Below, in pieces: positions 42,856 to 51,789 of a stretch of DNA of 64,000 nt (the stretch's first letter is position 1; every line of letters begins with the position of its first letter). Under the pieces are notes generated by a model that searched no databases, was not told where the DNA came from, and was given only the letters and a program-made list of their open reading frames with translations. The stretch spans positions 1 through 64,000 of the forward strand of contig CAZOGK010000018.1 of the NCBI GenBank assembly GCA_964579295.1, written 5' to 3'. Both the position numbers and the translations under genes were made by a program. The DNA comes from JAAYYY01 sp964579295 (GTDB lineage Bacteria > Chloroflexota > Anaerolineae > Promineifilales > Promineifilaceae).

Positions 42856-44204
42856 TGCGCCAGACGCGAACCTGGCGCTTGCTGCGCTGGTTGGTGCAGG
42901 CCGACCGCCCGGCCGATCAGGTGAGCGACGCCCAGATTGAGGCCGAGCGCGACCGCCACTACCGCTGGAACTTCGCCGTCAACCTGCTCGAGGGCGCCGC
43001 CTTCTGGTTTGGCCTCAGCTTCGCCAGCGCCAGCACGATTCTTCCCCTTTTCATCAGCAAGCTGACCGGCGCCACCTGGCCGCTGGCGCTCATTGCCGTT
43101 CTGGCCCAGGGCGGCTGGTACTTTCCCCAGCTCTTTACCGCGCGCGGCGTCGAGCGGCTGGCGCGCAAGAAGCCGGTCATCGTCAACCTGGGCTTCTTCG
43201 CTGAGCGCCTGCCGGTCTGGCTGTTCATCGTCGCCGCCATCCTGGCGCGCGAGACGCCGGCGCTAGCTTTGGGGCTGATCATCCTCGCCTACGGCTGGTT
43301 CGCCATCGGTTCTGGGGTGGTGGGCACTGCCTGGCAGGATATGATCGCGCGCTGCTTCCCTGTCGAGAGCCGTGGCCGTTTTCTGGGGCTGACCACCTTC
43401 ATGGGCACGGGCATGGGCGCCGCCGGCGCTGCCCTCAGCAGCTGGCTGCTCGCCACCTATCCATTTCCCATCAGCTTTGTCTACACCTTTACCATTGCCG
43501 CCGCCGGCATCACCCTGAGCTGGTTATTGATTTCCCTGACCCGCGAGCCGGCGCAGGCGCCTGAACGATTGGCTGAACATGAATTCAATTTTTTGAGCGA
43601 CCTCTCTGGCATTCTGCGGCGCGACCGGAACTACCGCCGTTTTCTCATGGGGCGCCTGCTCATTACCTTTTCCGGCATGGGCCAGGGCTTTCTCACCATC
43701 TCCGCCCTGCGCCGCTTCGCCGTCGCCGACGCCGTGGTCGGCCAGTACACCGCAGCGCTGCTGCTGGGGCAGACGGCCGGTACGCTGCTCTTTGGCGTTC
43801 TTGCCGACCGGCGCGGCCATCTGCTCTCCGTCAAGCTCGGCGGCGTTGCCACCGTCGCCGCCTACCTCCTGGCCTGGCTGGCCCCTGGGCCGGGCTGGTA
43901 TTATGCTGTCTTTGCGCTGCTCGGCGTCTCCTTTGGCTCCATCCTCGTCAGTGGCATCCTCGTCGTCCTCGAGTTCAGCCCGCCGGCGCGCCGTCCTACC
44001 TACGCCGGGCTGGCCAATAGCCTGATCGGGCTTGCCGGTTTTGCCGCGCCCGTGCTCGGCGGCCTCCTGGCCAGCCTGGGCGCTCAGAGCGGCGCCGGCT
44101 ACGCGCCCCTCTTTGCCCTCAGCGCCGCCGCCGGTCTGCTGGGGGTCATCCTCCTGGCTCGCCGCGTACACGAGCCACGCTGGACGACAATGGACAACGG
44201 TTGA
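42852..44204 (+). CDS. Second MFS-like transporter
   Basis: 450 residues with a 45-residue cytosolic N-terminus, then about 12 helices (NLLEGAAFWFGLSFASASTILPLFISKLTG..., FGVLADRRGHLLSVKLGGVA as motif A-like). It is divergent in sequence from the preceding MFS protein, so not a tandem duplicate. The frame is open back to 42585, but ATG 42852 overlapping the upstream stop is the natural start. The pair might form a two-component efflux unit or serve separate substrates. Confidence 0.8.
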   Translation: MMRQTRTWRLLRWLVQADRPADQVSDAQIEAERDRHYRWNFAVNLLEGAAFWFGLSFASASTILPLFISKLTGATWPLALIAVLAQGGWYFPQLFTARGVERLARKKPVIVNLGFFAERLPVWLFIVAAILARETPALALGLIILAYGWFAIGSGVVGTAWQDMIARCFPVESRGRFLGLTTFMGTGMGAAGAALSSWLLATYPFPISFVYTFTIAAAGITLSWLLISLTREPAQAPERLAEHEFNFLSDLSGILRRDRNYRRFLMGRLLITFSGMGQGFLTISALRRFAVADAVVGQYTAALLLGQTAGTLLFGVLADRRGHLLSVKLGGVATVAAYLLAWLAPGPGWYYAVFALLGVSFGSILVSGILVVLEFSPPARRPTYAGLANSLIGLAGFAAPVLGGLLASLGAQSGAGYAPLFALSAAAGLLGVILLARRVHEPRWTTMDNG

Positions 44205-44369
44205 TTTGCGCCCGTCCGCGCGCATCATTGGCGGCGCCGGCAGCCTCTGACAAACGTCAGGTCGCCCTTCATCGCGATCCCGACTATACTTACTGATATT
44301 GCCTTTAGATAACATCGATACAATGGTGCCAACCGCGCAGCCAGAGAGCGGTTGCCCACAGGCAGACTT

Positions 44370-45884
44370 GTGCAACTCGAACAGATTTTCCTTGTTGGCG
44401 GCATTCTCCTGCTGGCAAGTATCTTCGCCAGCAAGGCTACAGGGCGCCTCGGCGTGCCGGCGCTGCTCGTCTTCGTCGTCATCGGCATGCTGGCCGGCTC
44501 CGAAGGACCGGGCGGCATCGATTTTGACGACCCGGTCATTGCTCAATCGCTGGGCGTCGTCGCCCTGATCTATATCCTCTTTTCGGGTGGGATGGACACG
44601 AATTGGGCGTCGGTGCGCCCGGTGCTGGGGAGCGCCCTGATACTCTCGACCATTGGCGTCGGTCTGACGGCCGTGCTGGTCGGCCTCTTTGCCACCGTGA
44701 TCCTGAACTTCACGCTGCTAGAAGGGCTGCTGCTCGGCTCGATTGTCTCTTCGACCGACGCCGCGGCCGTCTTCGCCGTCATGCGCAGCAAAGGCGTAAG
44801 CCTGCGCGGGCAGCTCAAATCGCTCGTGGAGCTGGAATCGGGCACGAACGATCCCATGGCCGTCTTCCTGACCACGGCCCTGATTGGCCTGCTGACCTTA
44901 CCCGATGCCTCCGTTATCAACCTGATCCCGATGTTTATCCAGCAGATGGTGCTGGGCGCGCTGCTTGGCTACTTCTTCGGCCGGCTGACCGTGTTTGTAC
45001 TGAACCGGATTAATCTCGACTACGATGGGCTCTATCCGGTGGTGACGATTGCGGCCGCGCTAATCATCTATAGCGCCACCAATCTGCTCGGCGGCAATGG
45101 CTTCCTGGCGGCCTATCTGAGCGGCCTGGTCATCGCCAACAGCGTCTTCATCCACAAGCGCACGCTGCTCCGCTTTCACGATGGCGTCGCCTGGCTGATG
45201 CAAATCGCCATGTTTACCGCCCTCGGGCTGCTCGTCTTTCCCTCGCAGGTGCTGGCCGTGGCGGGTCAGGGACTGTTGCTATCGGCCTTTCTCATCCTCA
45301 TCGCCCGGCCAATCAGTATCTTTCTCACGCTGATCCCTTTCCCGCTCGACCTGCGCTCCCAGACGATGGTCGGCTGGGTTGGCCTGCGCGGCGCTGTGCC
45401 CATTATTCTGGCGACCTTCCCGCTGCTGGAAGATATCCCGGCAAATGAGCACATCTTTAACCTTGTCTTCTTCATTGTCTTGACCTCGGTGCTGATCCAG
45501 GGCACCTCCATCCCCCTCGTCGCCCGCCTTCTGGGCGTGGACCAGCCGCTCCGCTCGCGCCCGCGCCCGCCGCTGGAGTTTGAGCCGACTGCCGCCATCG
45601 AGGGCGATCTGGTGGAAATCGAAATCTTGCCCGGCTCTGTCGCCGCCGGCAAGCGCCTTGTAGACCTGGACCTGCCGCCTACCGCGCTCTTTGTCCTGCT
45701 CGGCCGCGACCAGAGCTTCTTGGTCCCCCGCGGCGATACCCGGCTGGAAGCCGGCGATATCGTCACGGTGCTGGCGGACGACGAGGCGCTGGCGCGGGTA
45801 CGCAATCTGCTGGCTATGCCGGACCAGAGCGGGGGCGAGACGGCGGCCGCGGCGCTGCAGCCCGGAGCCGGCGAGTTGGATTAG
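44370..45884 (+). CDS. K+/H+ antiporter (CvrA/NhaP2-like, CPA1)
   Basis: 504 residues. LEQIFLVGGILLLASIFASKATGRLGVPALLVFVVIGMLAG is the family N-terminus; GSIVSSTDAAAVFAVMRSKG and LESGTNDPMAVFLTTALI contain the conserved transport Asp residues. The C-terminus (VEIEILPGSVAAGKRLVDLDLPPTALFVLLGRDQSFLVPRGDTRLEAGDIVTVLA) is a RCK_C/TrkA_C regulatory domain. GTG 44370 is chosen because family members begin just before this motif; TTG 44352 is possible. Exchanges K+ for protons and is usually inhibited or activated by a ligand at the C domain. Confidence 0.87.
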   Translation: MQLEQIFLVGGILLLASIFASKATGRLGVPALLVFVVIGMLAGSEGPGGIDFDDPVIAQSLGVVALIYILFSGGMDTNWASVRPVLGSALILSTIGVGLTAVLVGLFATVILNFTLLEGLLLGSIVSSTDAAAVFAVMRSKGVSLRGQLKSLVELESGTNDPMAVFLTTALIGLLTLPDASVINLIPMFIQQMVLGALLGYFFGRLTVFVLNRINLDYDGLYPVVTIAAALIIYSATNLLGGNGFLAAYLSGLVIANSVFIHKRTLLRFHDGVAWLMQIAMFTALGLLVFPSQVLAVAGQGLLLSAFLILIARPISIFLTLIPFPLDLRSQTMVGWVGLRGAVPIILATFPLLEDIPANEHIFNLVFFIVLTSVLIQGTSIPLVARLLGVDQPLRSRPRPPLEFEPTAAIEGDLVEIEILPGSVAAGKRLVDLDLPPTALFVLLGRDQSFLVPRGDTRLEAGDIVTVLADDEALARVRNLLAMPDQSGGETAAAALQPGAGELD

Positions 45885-46555
45885 CCGCGCGGCGCTCCCT
45901 TGCGCACAATCCCCTCCCGCCATGCATAGACGGCCGCCTGGGTGCGGTCGGCCAGGTGCAGCTTGCCGAGGATGTTGCTCACGTGGCTCTTCACCGTCTT
46001 TTCACTGATCACCAGCCGCTTGGCAATCTCCGCATTGCTCAACGCCTGAGCCAGCAGCTGCAGCACTTCCAGCTCGCGCTCGGTTAGTTCGGTGAAGGGG
46101 TTGACTTCCAGCGCGCGCGCACCGGAGATCTCCTGCACGAGGCGGGCGGCCACGCGCGGGTGGATGACGGCTTCGCCCGCCGCCGCCTTGCGCACCGCCG
46201 TGGCGATCTCCTTCGGCCCGGCATCCTTGAGCAGGTAGGAAAGCGCGCCGGCGCGAATGGCGGGGAAGATATGCTCGTCGTCGTGATAGCTGGTGAGGAC
46301 GATCACCTGGGTGCGCGGGCTGATCTGCTTCAGGCGCCGTGTCGCCTCCACGCCATCCATCTCCGGCATTTTCAGGTCCATGAGCACCACGTCGGGCGCC
46401 AGCTCGGCGGCCAGGCGCAGCGCCTCGCCGCCAGACGCCGCCTGCCCGGCGACGGCGATATCCGGCTGCGTACTTAGAAAGGCTTCCACACCCTGGCGCA
46501 CTACAGCATGGTCGTCCACGAGGAGGACCGTAATAGCTTCGGCCGGCTCGTTCAT
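45881..46555 (-). CDS. NarL/FixJ-type response regulator
   Basis: 224 residues: receiver domain with acidic pocket VLLVDDH and phospho-acceptor Asp60 in VVLMDLKMP, Lys in YLLKDAGPKE, then a LuxR HTH (LTERELEVLQLLAQALSNAEIAKRLVISEKTVKSHVSNILGKL). It overlaps the kinase gene by four bases (46552-46555), so the two form a standard pair. The adjacent ABC-2 exporter genes are the likely target. Confidence 0.92.
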   Translation of the reverse strand: MNEPAEAITVLLVDDHAVVRQGVEAFLSTQPDIAVAGQAASGGEALRLAAELAPDVVLMDLKMPEMDGVEATRRLKQISPRTQVIVLTSYHDDEHIFPAIRAGALSYLLKDAGPKEIATAVRKAAAGEAVIHPRVAARLVQEISGARALEVNPFTELTERELEVLQLLAQALSNAEIAKRLVISEKTVKSHVSNILGKLHLADRTQAAVYAWREGIVRKGAPRG

Positions 46556-48003
46556 GGCTGTTTCTCCTGGTTCAGAGGTACGGTAGCCGTCACCGTCGTG
46601 CCTTCTCCCGGCTTGCTCGTGACGGTCAGCGCGCCGCCGAGGGTGGCGGCGCGCTGGCGCATGCTCTCCAGGCCAAAGCCGCGCGCCGGCGCCGGCGCAA
46701 AGCCGCGTCCATTATCGACTACTTGCAGGGTAACGGCGCCATGCTCGCAGCGCAGGGTGATAGCAGCCTGGCTGGCGCCGCTGTGGCGGCCGGCGTTCGC
46801 CAGCGCCTCCTGAGCAATACGAAACAGACTCTGTTCCACGGGCAGCGGCAGCGCGCTCACCCCGGCTGTGCGCACCGTCGCCGGGATGCCGCTCTGCCGC
46901 GACCACTCTTGCGCATAGTCCTGCAAGGCCTCGGCCAGCCCCTGGCCGGCCAGGGCAGGGGGCCGCAGCTCCTGGATCAGGCTGCCCAGTTCGCTCTGCG
47001 CCGCCTGGGCCAGCGCGGCGGCTTCGGCCAGATGGCGGCCGGCGCTCTCGGGGTCGCGCGCCAGCTGCGCCTGGGCCGCGCCGATCTGCATGGTCGCCGC
47101 AAAAAGTTGCTGTTTGACCGCATCGTGCAGCTCGCGCGCCAGCCGGCTACGCTCCTCGACTGCCGCCAGCTCCTGGCGCGTCTGCAGCAGGTTCTGTAGC
47201 TGCTCGGCCATCTGGTTGAGGCGGCGGCCGAGCTGGCCGATCTCGTCGGCGCTGCGGTCCTGGACGAAGGCGGTGAAATCACCCTGGCTCCAGGCGTCGG
47301 CTGTCGTTGCCAGAGCGCCCAGCCGGCGCGTCAGGCCGCGCGCGGCGACGAAGCCGAAAATGGCGCCCACGAAGCCGGCGCCGAGGAGAATGGGAATGGT
47401 CGCGGGCAGCAGCCCGGAGAGCACGCCGCCCAGTAGCGCCGGCTGTGTCTGGGGCAGCTCAATGGCGACGAGCAGAGCGCCGCGGATAGCGCCCGCCGGC
47501 GAGCGTACGGGCGCCGCCACGTAGAGCGCCCCGCTCGCCTCATCGCGCACGCTGCGCGCCGCGACCGGCCGGTCGGCAAGGGCGGCGCTGGCGGCGCTGG
47601 CTGCAGCCGCAGGCAGCCTGCTGCCAGCAGGCTCAGCGCCCGGCCGGGAGGCCAGCAGCGCGCCATCTTGAGCTACCACGCCGGCAAAGCTGATGTCGCT
47701 AAAGGTCGCCTGCGCCCTGTCCTGCTCCAGCACCAGCCGCCGGCCCTGGTAATGGCTATCGATCCAGGCCGTCACGGCTGCCGGGTCCGGCTCTTCAGCC
47801 TCCAGCAGCGGCGCCAGCTCTTCGGCCAGCGGCGCTATCAGGCCGCCGAGGGCGCTGCCCAGCAGATCGCTGCGGAAGACCAGGGTCCAGGCGATCAGCA
47901 GTAGCGCCAGCAGCAGCACGATGACCACCGCGCTGGTGACCAGCGTGTAGGAGAGGGTCAGCTTCCACTGCAGTCGGCCGAAAGCGGCGCGAAGTCGGTT
48001 CAT
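46552..48003 (-). CDS. Sensor histidine kinase (HisKA_3 type)
   Basis: 483 residues. A first membrane helix (VVIVLLLALLLIAWTLVF), an extracytoplasmic domain of about 130 residues, a second helix (TIPILLGAGFVGAIFGFVAA), HAMP (GLTRRLGALATTADAWSQGDFTAFVQDRSADEIGQL), the H-box ARELHDAVKQQLFAATMQIG with phospho-His, and HATPase motifs DNGRGFAPAPARGFGLESMRQRAATLGG. ATG 48003 starts the protein just before the first helix; the open frame continues 600 bases upstream through the ABC gene as an antisense-like artefact. No ribosome site is seen near the ATG. Confidence 0.9.
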   Translation of the reverse strand: MNRLRAAFGRLQWKLTLSYTLVTSAVVIVLLLALLLIAWTLVFRSDLLGSALGGLIAPLAEELAPLLEAEEPDPAAVTAWIDSHYQGRRLVLEQDRAQATFSDISFAGVVAQDGALLASRPGAEPAGSRLPAAAASAASAALADRPVAARSVRDEASGALYVAAPVRSPAGAIRGALLVAIELPQTQPALLGGVLSGLLPATIPILLGAGFVGAIFGFVAARGLTRRLGALATTADAWSQGDFTAFVQDRSADEIGQLGRRLNQMAEQLQNLLQTRQELAAVEERSRLARELHDAVKQQLFAATMQIGAAQAQLARDPESAGRHLAEAAALAQAAQSELGSLIQELRPPALAGQGLAEALQDYAQEWSRQSGIPATVRTAGVSALPLPVEQSLFRIAQEALANAGRHSGASQAAITLRCEHGAVTLQVVDNGRGFAPAPARGFGLESMRQRAATLGGALTVTSKPGEGTTVTATVPLNQEKQP

Positions 48004-48015
48004 GAGGCTATTAAA

Positions 48016-48053
48016 GCAAGGAACTGGACTTTGACCAGCGTCCAGCTCCTTGC
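48016..48053 (-). terminator. Terminator between ABC permease and kinase genes
   Basis: GCAAGGA-x-CTGGAC and GTCCAG-x-TCCTTGC arms (48016-48029, 48040-48053) pair over 14 positions with one mismatch; the minus strand then reads TTTAAT. It lies 3 bases past the permease stop and 13 before the kinase ATG. Confidence 0.65.
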
Positions 48054-48056
48054 GGT

Positions 48057-48923
48057 TTATTCGTTCAGGTCCTGGCGGCGGAAGATGATCATCGACAGCG
48101 CCAGGAAGAGCAGGGTGTAGACGGCGATGCCGGCAACGGCGACGGCCGGCGAGAGCAGCTCGGCGCCGGTCGTGACCATCTCCCCATCCACCGAGACCTG
48201 CACCAGGCGCTGGCTCTGCAGCAGGCTCTGCGCCAGGCCGGCCGGCAGGTAGAGGGTGAGGCGGGCCAGCGCCTCGCTGAAGAGGGCCGCCATCTGCAGG
48301 ATGATGCCCTCGACGAGCAGAGCAAAGGCGACGCCGATGCCCACCGCGGCCACCGTCGAGCGTGTCGCCACGGCAAGGAAGAAGGTGAGCGCCGCGTAGG
48401 GCAGCAGCGTGTAAGCCGTCGCCAGCGCGCGCAGCGCCACGCTGCCCCAGGCCACCTGGTCGAAGCCCAGGCTGCCATTGAGCTGCACGGTAAAGAGCGC
48501 GGTCAGGACGCCGCCCACCAGCAGCGGCGTCAGCACCATGAGCAGAATGGGCGGCAGTAGCGCGGCGAACTTGGCGGCCAGGAAGACCGGGCGCGGCACG
48601 CCGCGGCCCAGCCATTGCTGCAGGGTGCGCCAGGTGTATTCCTGAGCCATGGTCGTGCCGCTGAGGATGACGACCAGGAAGCCGCCCAGGGCGGAGCCGC
48701 CGGCGATAGACAGCGCGTTCAACAGGCTGCCGGGCCAGGTGATCTGGCGCCGGACTTCCTCGGTTATCTCCAGGCCCATGTCAGCGCCGAGGCCGCTGTT
48801 CAGCACCAGGTAATTGAGGCCGTTGATGAGCAGGATGGCGCCGGCCAGCACGGCCAGGATGATCCAGGGCAGCGGGCGCCGCATCAGTTTAGTCTGTTCG
48901 ATGGAGTAGGTGTGCATGAACAT
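48057..48923 (-). CDS. ABC-2 type transporter permease
   Basis: 288 residues with six membrane helices: an N-terminal helix (LPWIILAVLAGAILLINGLNYLVL), a loop of about 40 residues, then WRTLQQWLGRGVPRPVFLAAKFAALLPPILLMVLTPLL and four more. This is the layout of ABC-2 permeases working with a DrrA/NatA-like ATPase, here the adjacent gene. ATG 48923 follows GGAG by seven bases. Probably an exporter of an antibiotic, lipid or peptide. Confidence 0.85.
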   Translation of the reverse strand: MFMHTYSIEQTKLMRRPLPWIILAVLAGAILLINGLNYLVLNSGLGADMGLEITEEVRRQITWPGSLLNALSIAGGSALGGFLVVILSGTTMAQEYTWRTLQQWLGRGVPRPVFLAAKFAALLPPILLMVLTPLLVGGVLTALFTVQLNGSLGFDQVAWGSVALRALATAYTLLPYAALTFFLAVATRSTVAAVGIGVAFALLVEGIILQMAALFSEALARLTLYLPAGLAQSLLQSQRLVQVSVDGEMVTTGAELLSPAVAVAGIAVYTLLFLALSMIIFRRQDLNE

Positions 48924-48927
48924 CGGT

Positions 48928-49866
48928 TCACTCCTTTATTCCGCCGCCTGGCGCAGCTGCCTGGGCGGCTTCGCGGGTCAGCGCCAGGAAGATAGATTCC
49001 AGGTCGTGGCCGCGCGTTGTTACTTCGCCGGGGTAAATCTGATGCGCCGCCAGCCGCTCGACAATCGCTTCGCCCGGCAGGCCGGCCACGTCCAGGTAAC
49101 TGCCGTTGCCGCTCATCTGCTCGGCGGCCACGCCGCTCTCCAGCAGGGCCGCGCGCGCCGCGGCGACAGAAGCCACGCGGATACGCACCACCTGCTGCTG
49201 CCCGAGCAGGTCGCCGACCCGCCCCTGGGCCACAATCTGCCCCTTGTTGAGCACGGCCACGCGGTCGCAGATCTGCTCGACTTCGTTGAGCAGATGGCTG
49301 CTGAGAAAGACGGTAGCGCCGCCCTCGGCCAGGCCGCGCAGCAGGTCGCGCACTTCGCGCATCCCTGCCGGGTCCAGCCCGTTGGTCGGCTCGTCCAGCA
49401 GCACCAGCTCGGGCCGGTGCAGCAGCGCCGCGGCCAGGCCCAGGCGCTGTTTCATGCCGGTGGAATAGCCCTTCACCGGCCGGTCCGCCGCCTGGGCAAT
49501 GCCCACCAGGTCCAGCAGCTCTTCTATGCGCGCCGCGCCCAGCTCCGGGTAGAGGCGGGCAGCCAGCTCCAGGTTGCGCCGGCCGGAGAAGTAGGGCACA
49601 AAGCTGGGCGCCCCCACCAGCGCGCCGACGCGGCGCAGCGGCGCCGTCTGGGCGGGCGTCACCGGCTCGCCAAACAGCTCGACACGTCCCGCGGTGGGGT
49701 GGATGAGCCCCAGGGCCATGCCGATGGTCGTCGTCTTCCCCGCGCCGTTCGGGCCGAGAAAGCCAAAGACCTCGCCGCGATAGACGGGCAGGTCGATGCC
49801 GGCCACGGCCTGGACGGGGCCATAATGCTTGGTGAGGTTGTAGGTCTGCAGGATGATTTCGTTCAT
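48928..49866 (-). CDS. ABC transporter ATP-binding protein (DrrA/CcmA-like)
   Basis: 312 residues. GFLGPNGAGKTTTIGMALGL (Walker A), YSTGMKQRLGLAAAL (signature) and PELVLLDEPTNGLDPAGMREVRDLLRGLA (Walker B and D-loop) with the His switch FLSSHLLNEVEQ. The last 80 residues resemble the regulatory tail of the DrrA/bacitracin-export subgroup. ATG 49866 follows GAGGAA. It energises the ABC-2 permease encoded next, five bases away, under probable control of the neighbouring two-component system. Confidence 0.92.
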   Translation of the reverse strand: MNEIILQTYNLTKHYGPVQAVAGIDLPVYRGEVFGFLGPNGAGKTTTIGMALGLIHPTAGRVELFGEPVTPAQTAPLRRVGALVGAPSFVPYFSGRRNLELAARLYPELGAARIEELLDLVGIAQAADRPVKGYSTGMKQRLGLAAALLHRPELVLLDEPTNGLDPAGMREVRDLLRGLAEGGATVFLSSHLLNEVEQICDRVAVLNKGQIVAQGRVGDLLGQQQVVRIRVASVAAARAALLESGVAAEQMSGNGSYLDVAGLPGEAIVERLAAHQIYPGEVTTRGHDLESIFLALTREAAQAAAPGGGIKE

Positions 49867-50004
49867 AGCCGTTCCTCGCTGCACTCTAACGCGACAGTTT
49901 TTGTGATGCTGTCGTCAACTGTCTATAGGATAGCGCCGTTCAGGCGAGAGCGGACCCGTCTGGAGACGGATCTGGTCTGGGCCGCGAGACTGGTGGGGCG
50001 CTGT

Positions 50005-50571
50005 TCACGCGGCCGTGGGGATAACGACTGTGCCGGCCAGGCGGTCGTAGAGGGTGCGCTGTGGCTGGCGGATGGCGGCAATCAGGTAGGCCAGGAGCAG
50101 CAGGTAGACGAAGCCCAGCAGCGCTGCGCGCCAGGGCGAAAAGAGCGCGCCAGCGTCAAGCCAGGGGTTGGTGGGCACGTTGACCGCCAGATGGCCGAGC
50201 TCCCACGGCAGCAGCTTGCCGGCGGTGCGCAGGACGATCTGGCCGGTCGTCGGGCGCGCGCCTGACGGGGAGGCGACGCGCAGGCCAAGCAGCCGCTTGC
50301 CAGCCGTGGCCTGCCAGCGCGAGCGCTCGGCGAGGATAAAGGTGAGCCAGATGGGCAGGGATATGGTGAGCAGGATGTATAGCTCGAGCAGCCAGCCGTT
50401 GGCGACGAACGCCGCCTCGTAGCGCGCGGCGACGAGCGGAAAGAGCCAGCTTTGCAGCAGCGCGTAGAAGACAAAGGCCAGGAGGAGATCGACGGCATAG
50501 GCGGCCAGACGGCGCAGCAGGAGTGCCGAGCCAGCCCGCGCGCCACTCTTCTGTTCTGTCTCGGTAGCCAT
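50005..50571 (-). CDS. RDD-family membrane protein
   Basis: 188 residues. LLLRRLAAYAVDLLLAFVFYALLQSW contains the R-x-x-A-x-x-x-D motif (RDD family), and RWQATAGKRLLGLRV is the second conserved block; a third helix WRAALLGFVYLLLLAYLIAA closes the fold. ATG 50571 is preferred because the AGGA site abuts the earlier ATG at 50577. A TATAAT lies at 50610-50615. Function unknown; some RDD proteins are proposed Na+/H+ antiporters. Confidence 0.8.
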   Translation of the reverse strand: MATETEQKSGARAGSALLLRRLAAYAVDLLLAFVFYALLQSWLFPLVAARYEAAFVANGWLLELYILLTISLPIWLTFILAERSRWQATAGKRLLGLRVASPSGARPTTGQIVLRTAGKLLPWELGHLAVNVPTNPWLDAGALFSPWRAALLGFVYLLLLAYLIAAIRQPQRTLYDRLAGTVVIPTAA

Positions 50572-50688
50572 AGCCATTCCTGCGCCGCCGCTGCACTGGA
50601 TTCCTGCACATTATAACAGAGGCGGAGGCAGCCGGGCATAGCTAGGCGCCGTTGGCGAGGCCCGGGGGAAGAGGTACTCTAGAGCGCT

Positions 50689-51789
50689 ATGACTGAAATC
50701 GAGAATGACCGTCCTGAAGGGAAACAAGAACCGTTTGAGCTGGGCCTCTACTCGTTCGCCGAGCTGACGCCGGACCCGGCGAGCGGCGAGCTGATGACGC
50801 CGCTGCAGCGCATGCGCGATCTGCTGGAATCAATCGAGCTGGCCGACCAGGTGGGCCTTGACGTCTTTGGCCTGGGCGAGCACCACCGGCCGGACTTCAT
50901 CTCGTCGGCGCCGGCGGTCATCCTGGCGGCGGCGGCGGCGCGCACGCGGCGCATCCGCCTCTCCAGCGCCGTCAGCGTGCTCAGCTCCGACGACCCGGTA
51001 CGGGTCTTCCAGCGCTTCGCCACGCTGGACCTGATCTCCAACGGCCGCGCCGAAATCATGGCCGGGCGTGGCTCGTTTATTGAATCGTTCCCTCTCTTCG
51101 GCTACAGCCTGCGCGACTACGACGAGCTGTTTGCCGAAAAGCTGGAGCTGCTGCTGCAGGTGCGCGACAACGAACACGTGCACTGGTCGGGCCGGCATCG
51201 GGCGCCGCTGAGCGGGCAGGGCGTCTACCCGCGGCCGTTGCAGCAACCGCTGCCGGTGTGGGTGGCCGTGGGCGGCACGCCGGAATCGGTAGTGCGCGCC
51301 GGGCGCCTCGGCCTGTCGCTGGCGCTGGCGATTATCGGCGGCCGGCCGGCGCAGTTCGCGCCGCTGGTCAACCTCTACTGGGAGGCCGTGCGCCGCAGCG
51401 GGCACGACCCCGCGCAGCTTAAGGCCAGCATCAACTCCCACGGCTACATCGCCGAGGACCCGGCCCAGGCGCGCGACGAGGCCTTCCCCTACTACGAGCT
51501 GATGATGAACAAGATCGGGAGGGAGCGGGGCTGGCCGCCGCTGACGCGGTCGCAGTACAATGCCGCGGCGGCGCTCCACGGCGCCAACTTCGTCGGCAGC
51601 CCGGACGAGATCGTGGAGAAGATCCTCTACCAGCACGAGATTTTCGGCCACCAGCGGCTGCTGCTGCAGTTCACCATCGGCACCATGCCGCACGAAAAGG
51701 TCATGCGCTCCATTGAGCTATTTGGCACCAGGGTGGCGCCAGTGGTCCGGGAGGAAATTGCGCGCCGGCAGGCCGCCAGCCATGAATGA
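50689..51789 (+). CDS. LLM-class flavin-dependent oxidoreductase (luciferase-like monooxygenase)
   Basis: 366 residues, TIM-barrel bacterial-luciferase family. FELGLYSFAELTPD, GLDVFGLGEHHRPDFISSAPAVILAAAAARTRRIRLSSAVSVLSSDDPVRVFQRFATLDLISNGRAEIMAGRGSF and the C-terminal FVGSPDEIVEKILYQHEIFGHQRLLLQF are conserved. It binds FMN and acts on an unidentified carbon substrate. The stop overlaps the next gene's start by eight bases, so it is coupled to the nucleotidyltransferase-like protein. Confidence 0.92.
   Translation: MTEIENDRPEGKQEPFELGLYSFAELTPDPASGELMTPLQRMRDLLESIELADQVGLDVFGLGEHHRPDFISSAPAVILAAAAARTRRIRLSSAVSVLSSDDPVRVFQRFATLDLISNGRAEIMAGRGSFIESFPLFGYSLRDYDELFAEKLELLLQVRDNEHVHWSGRHRAPLSGQGVYPRPLQQPLPVWVAVGGTPESVVRAGRLGLSLALAIIGGRPAQFAPLVNLYWEAVRRSGHDPAQLKASINSHGYIAEDPAQARDEAFPYYELMMNKIGRERGWPPLTRSQYNAAAALHGANFVGSPDEIVEKILYQHEIFGHQRLLLQFTIGTMPHEKVMRSIELFGTRVAPVVREEIARRQAASHE

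Noticed and set aside
48003..48615. N-terminal extension of the sensor kinase frame
   Set aside because: It overlaps the ABC permease gene and the terminator and is low-complexity; the real protein starts at 48003 before its first membrane helix.
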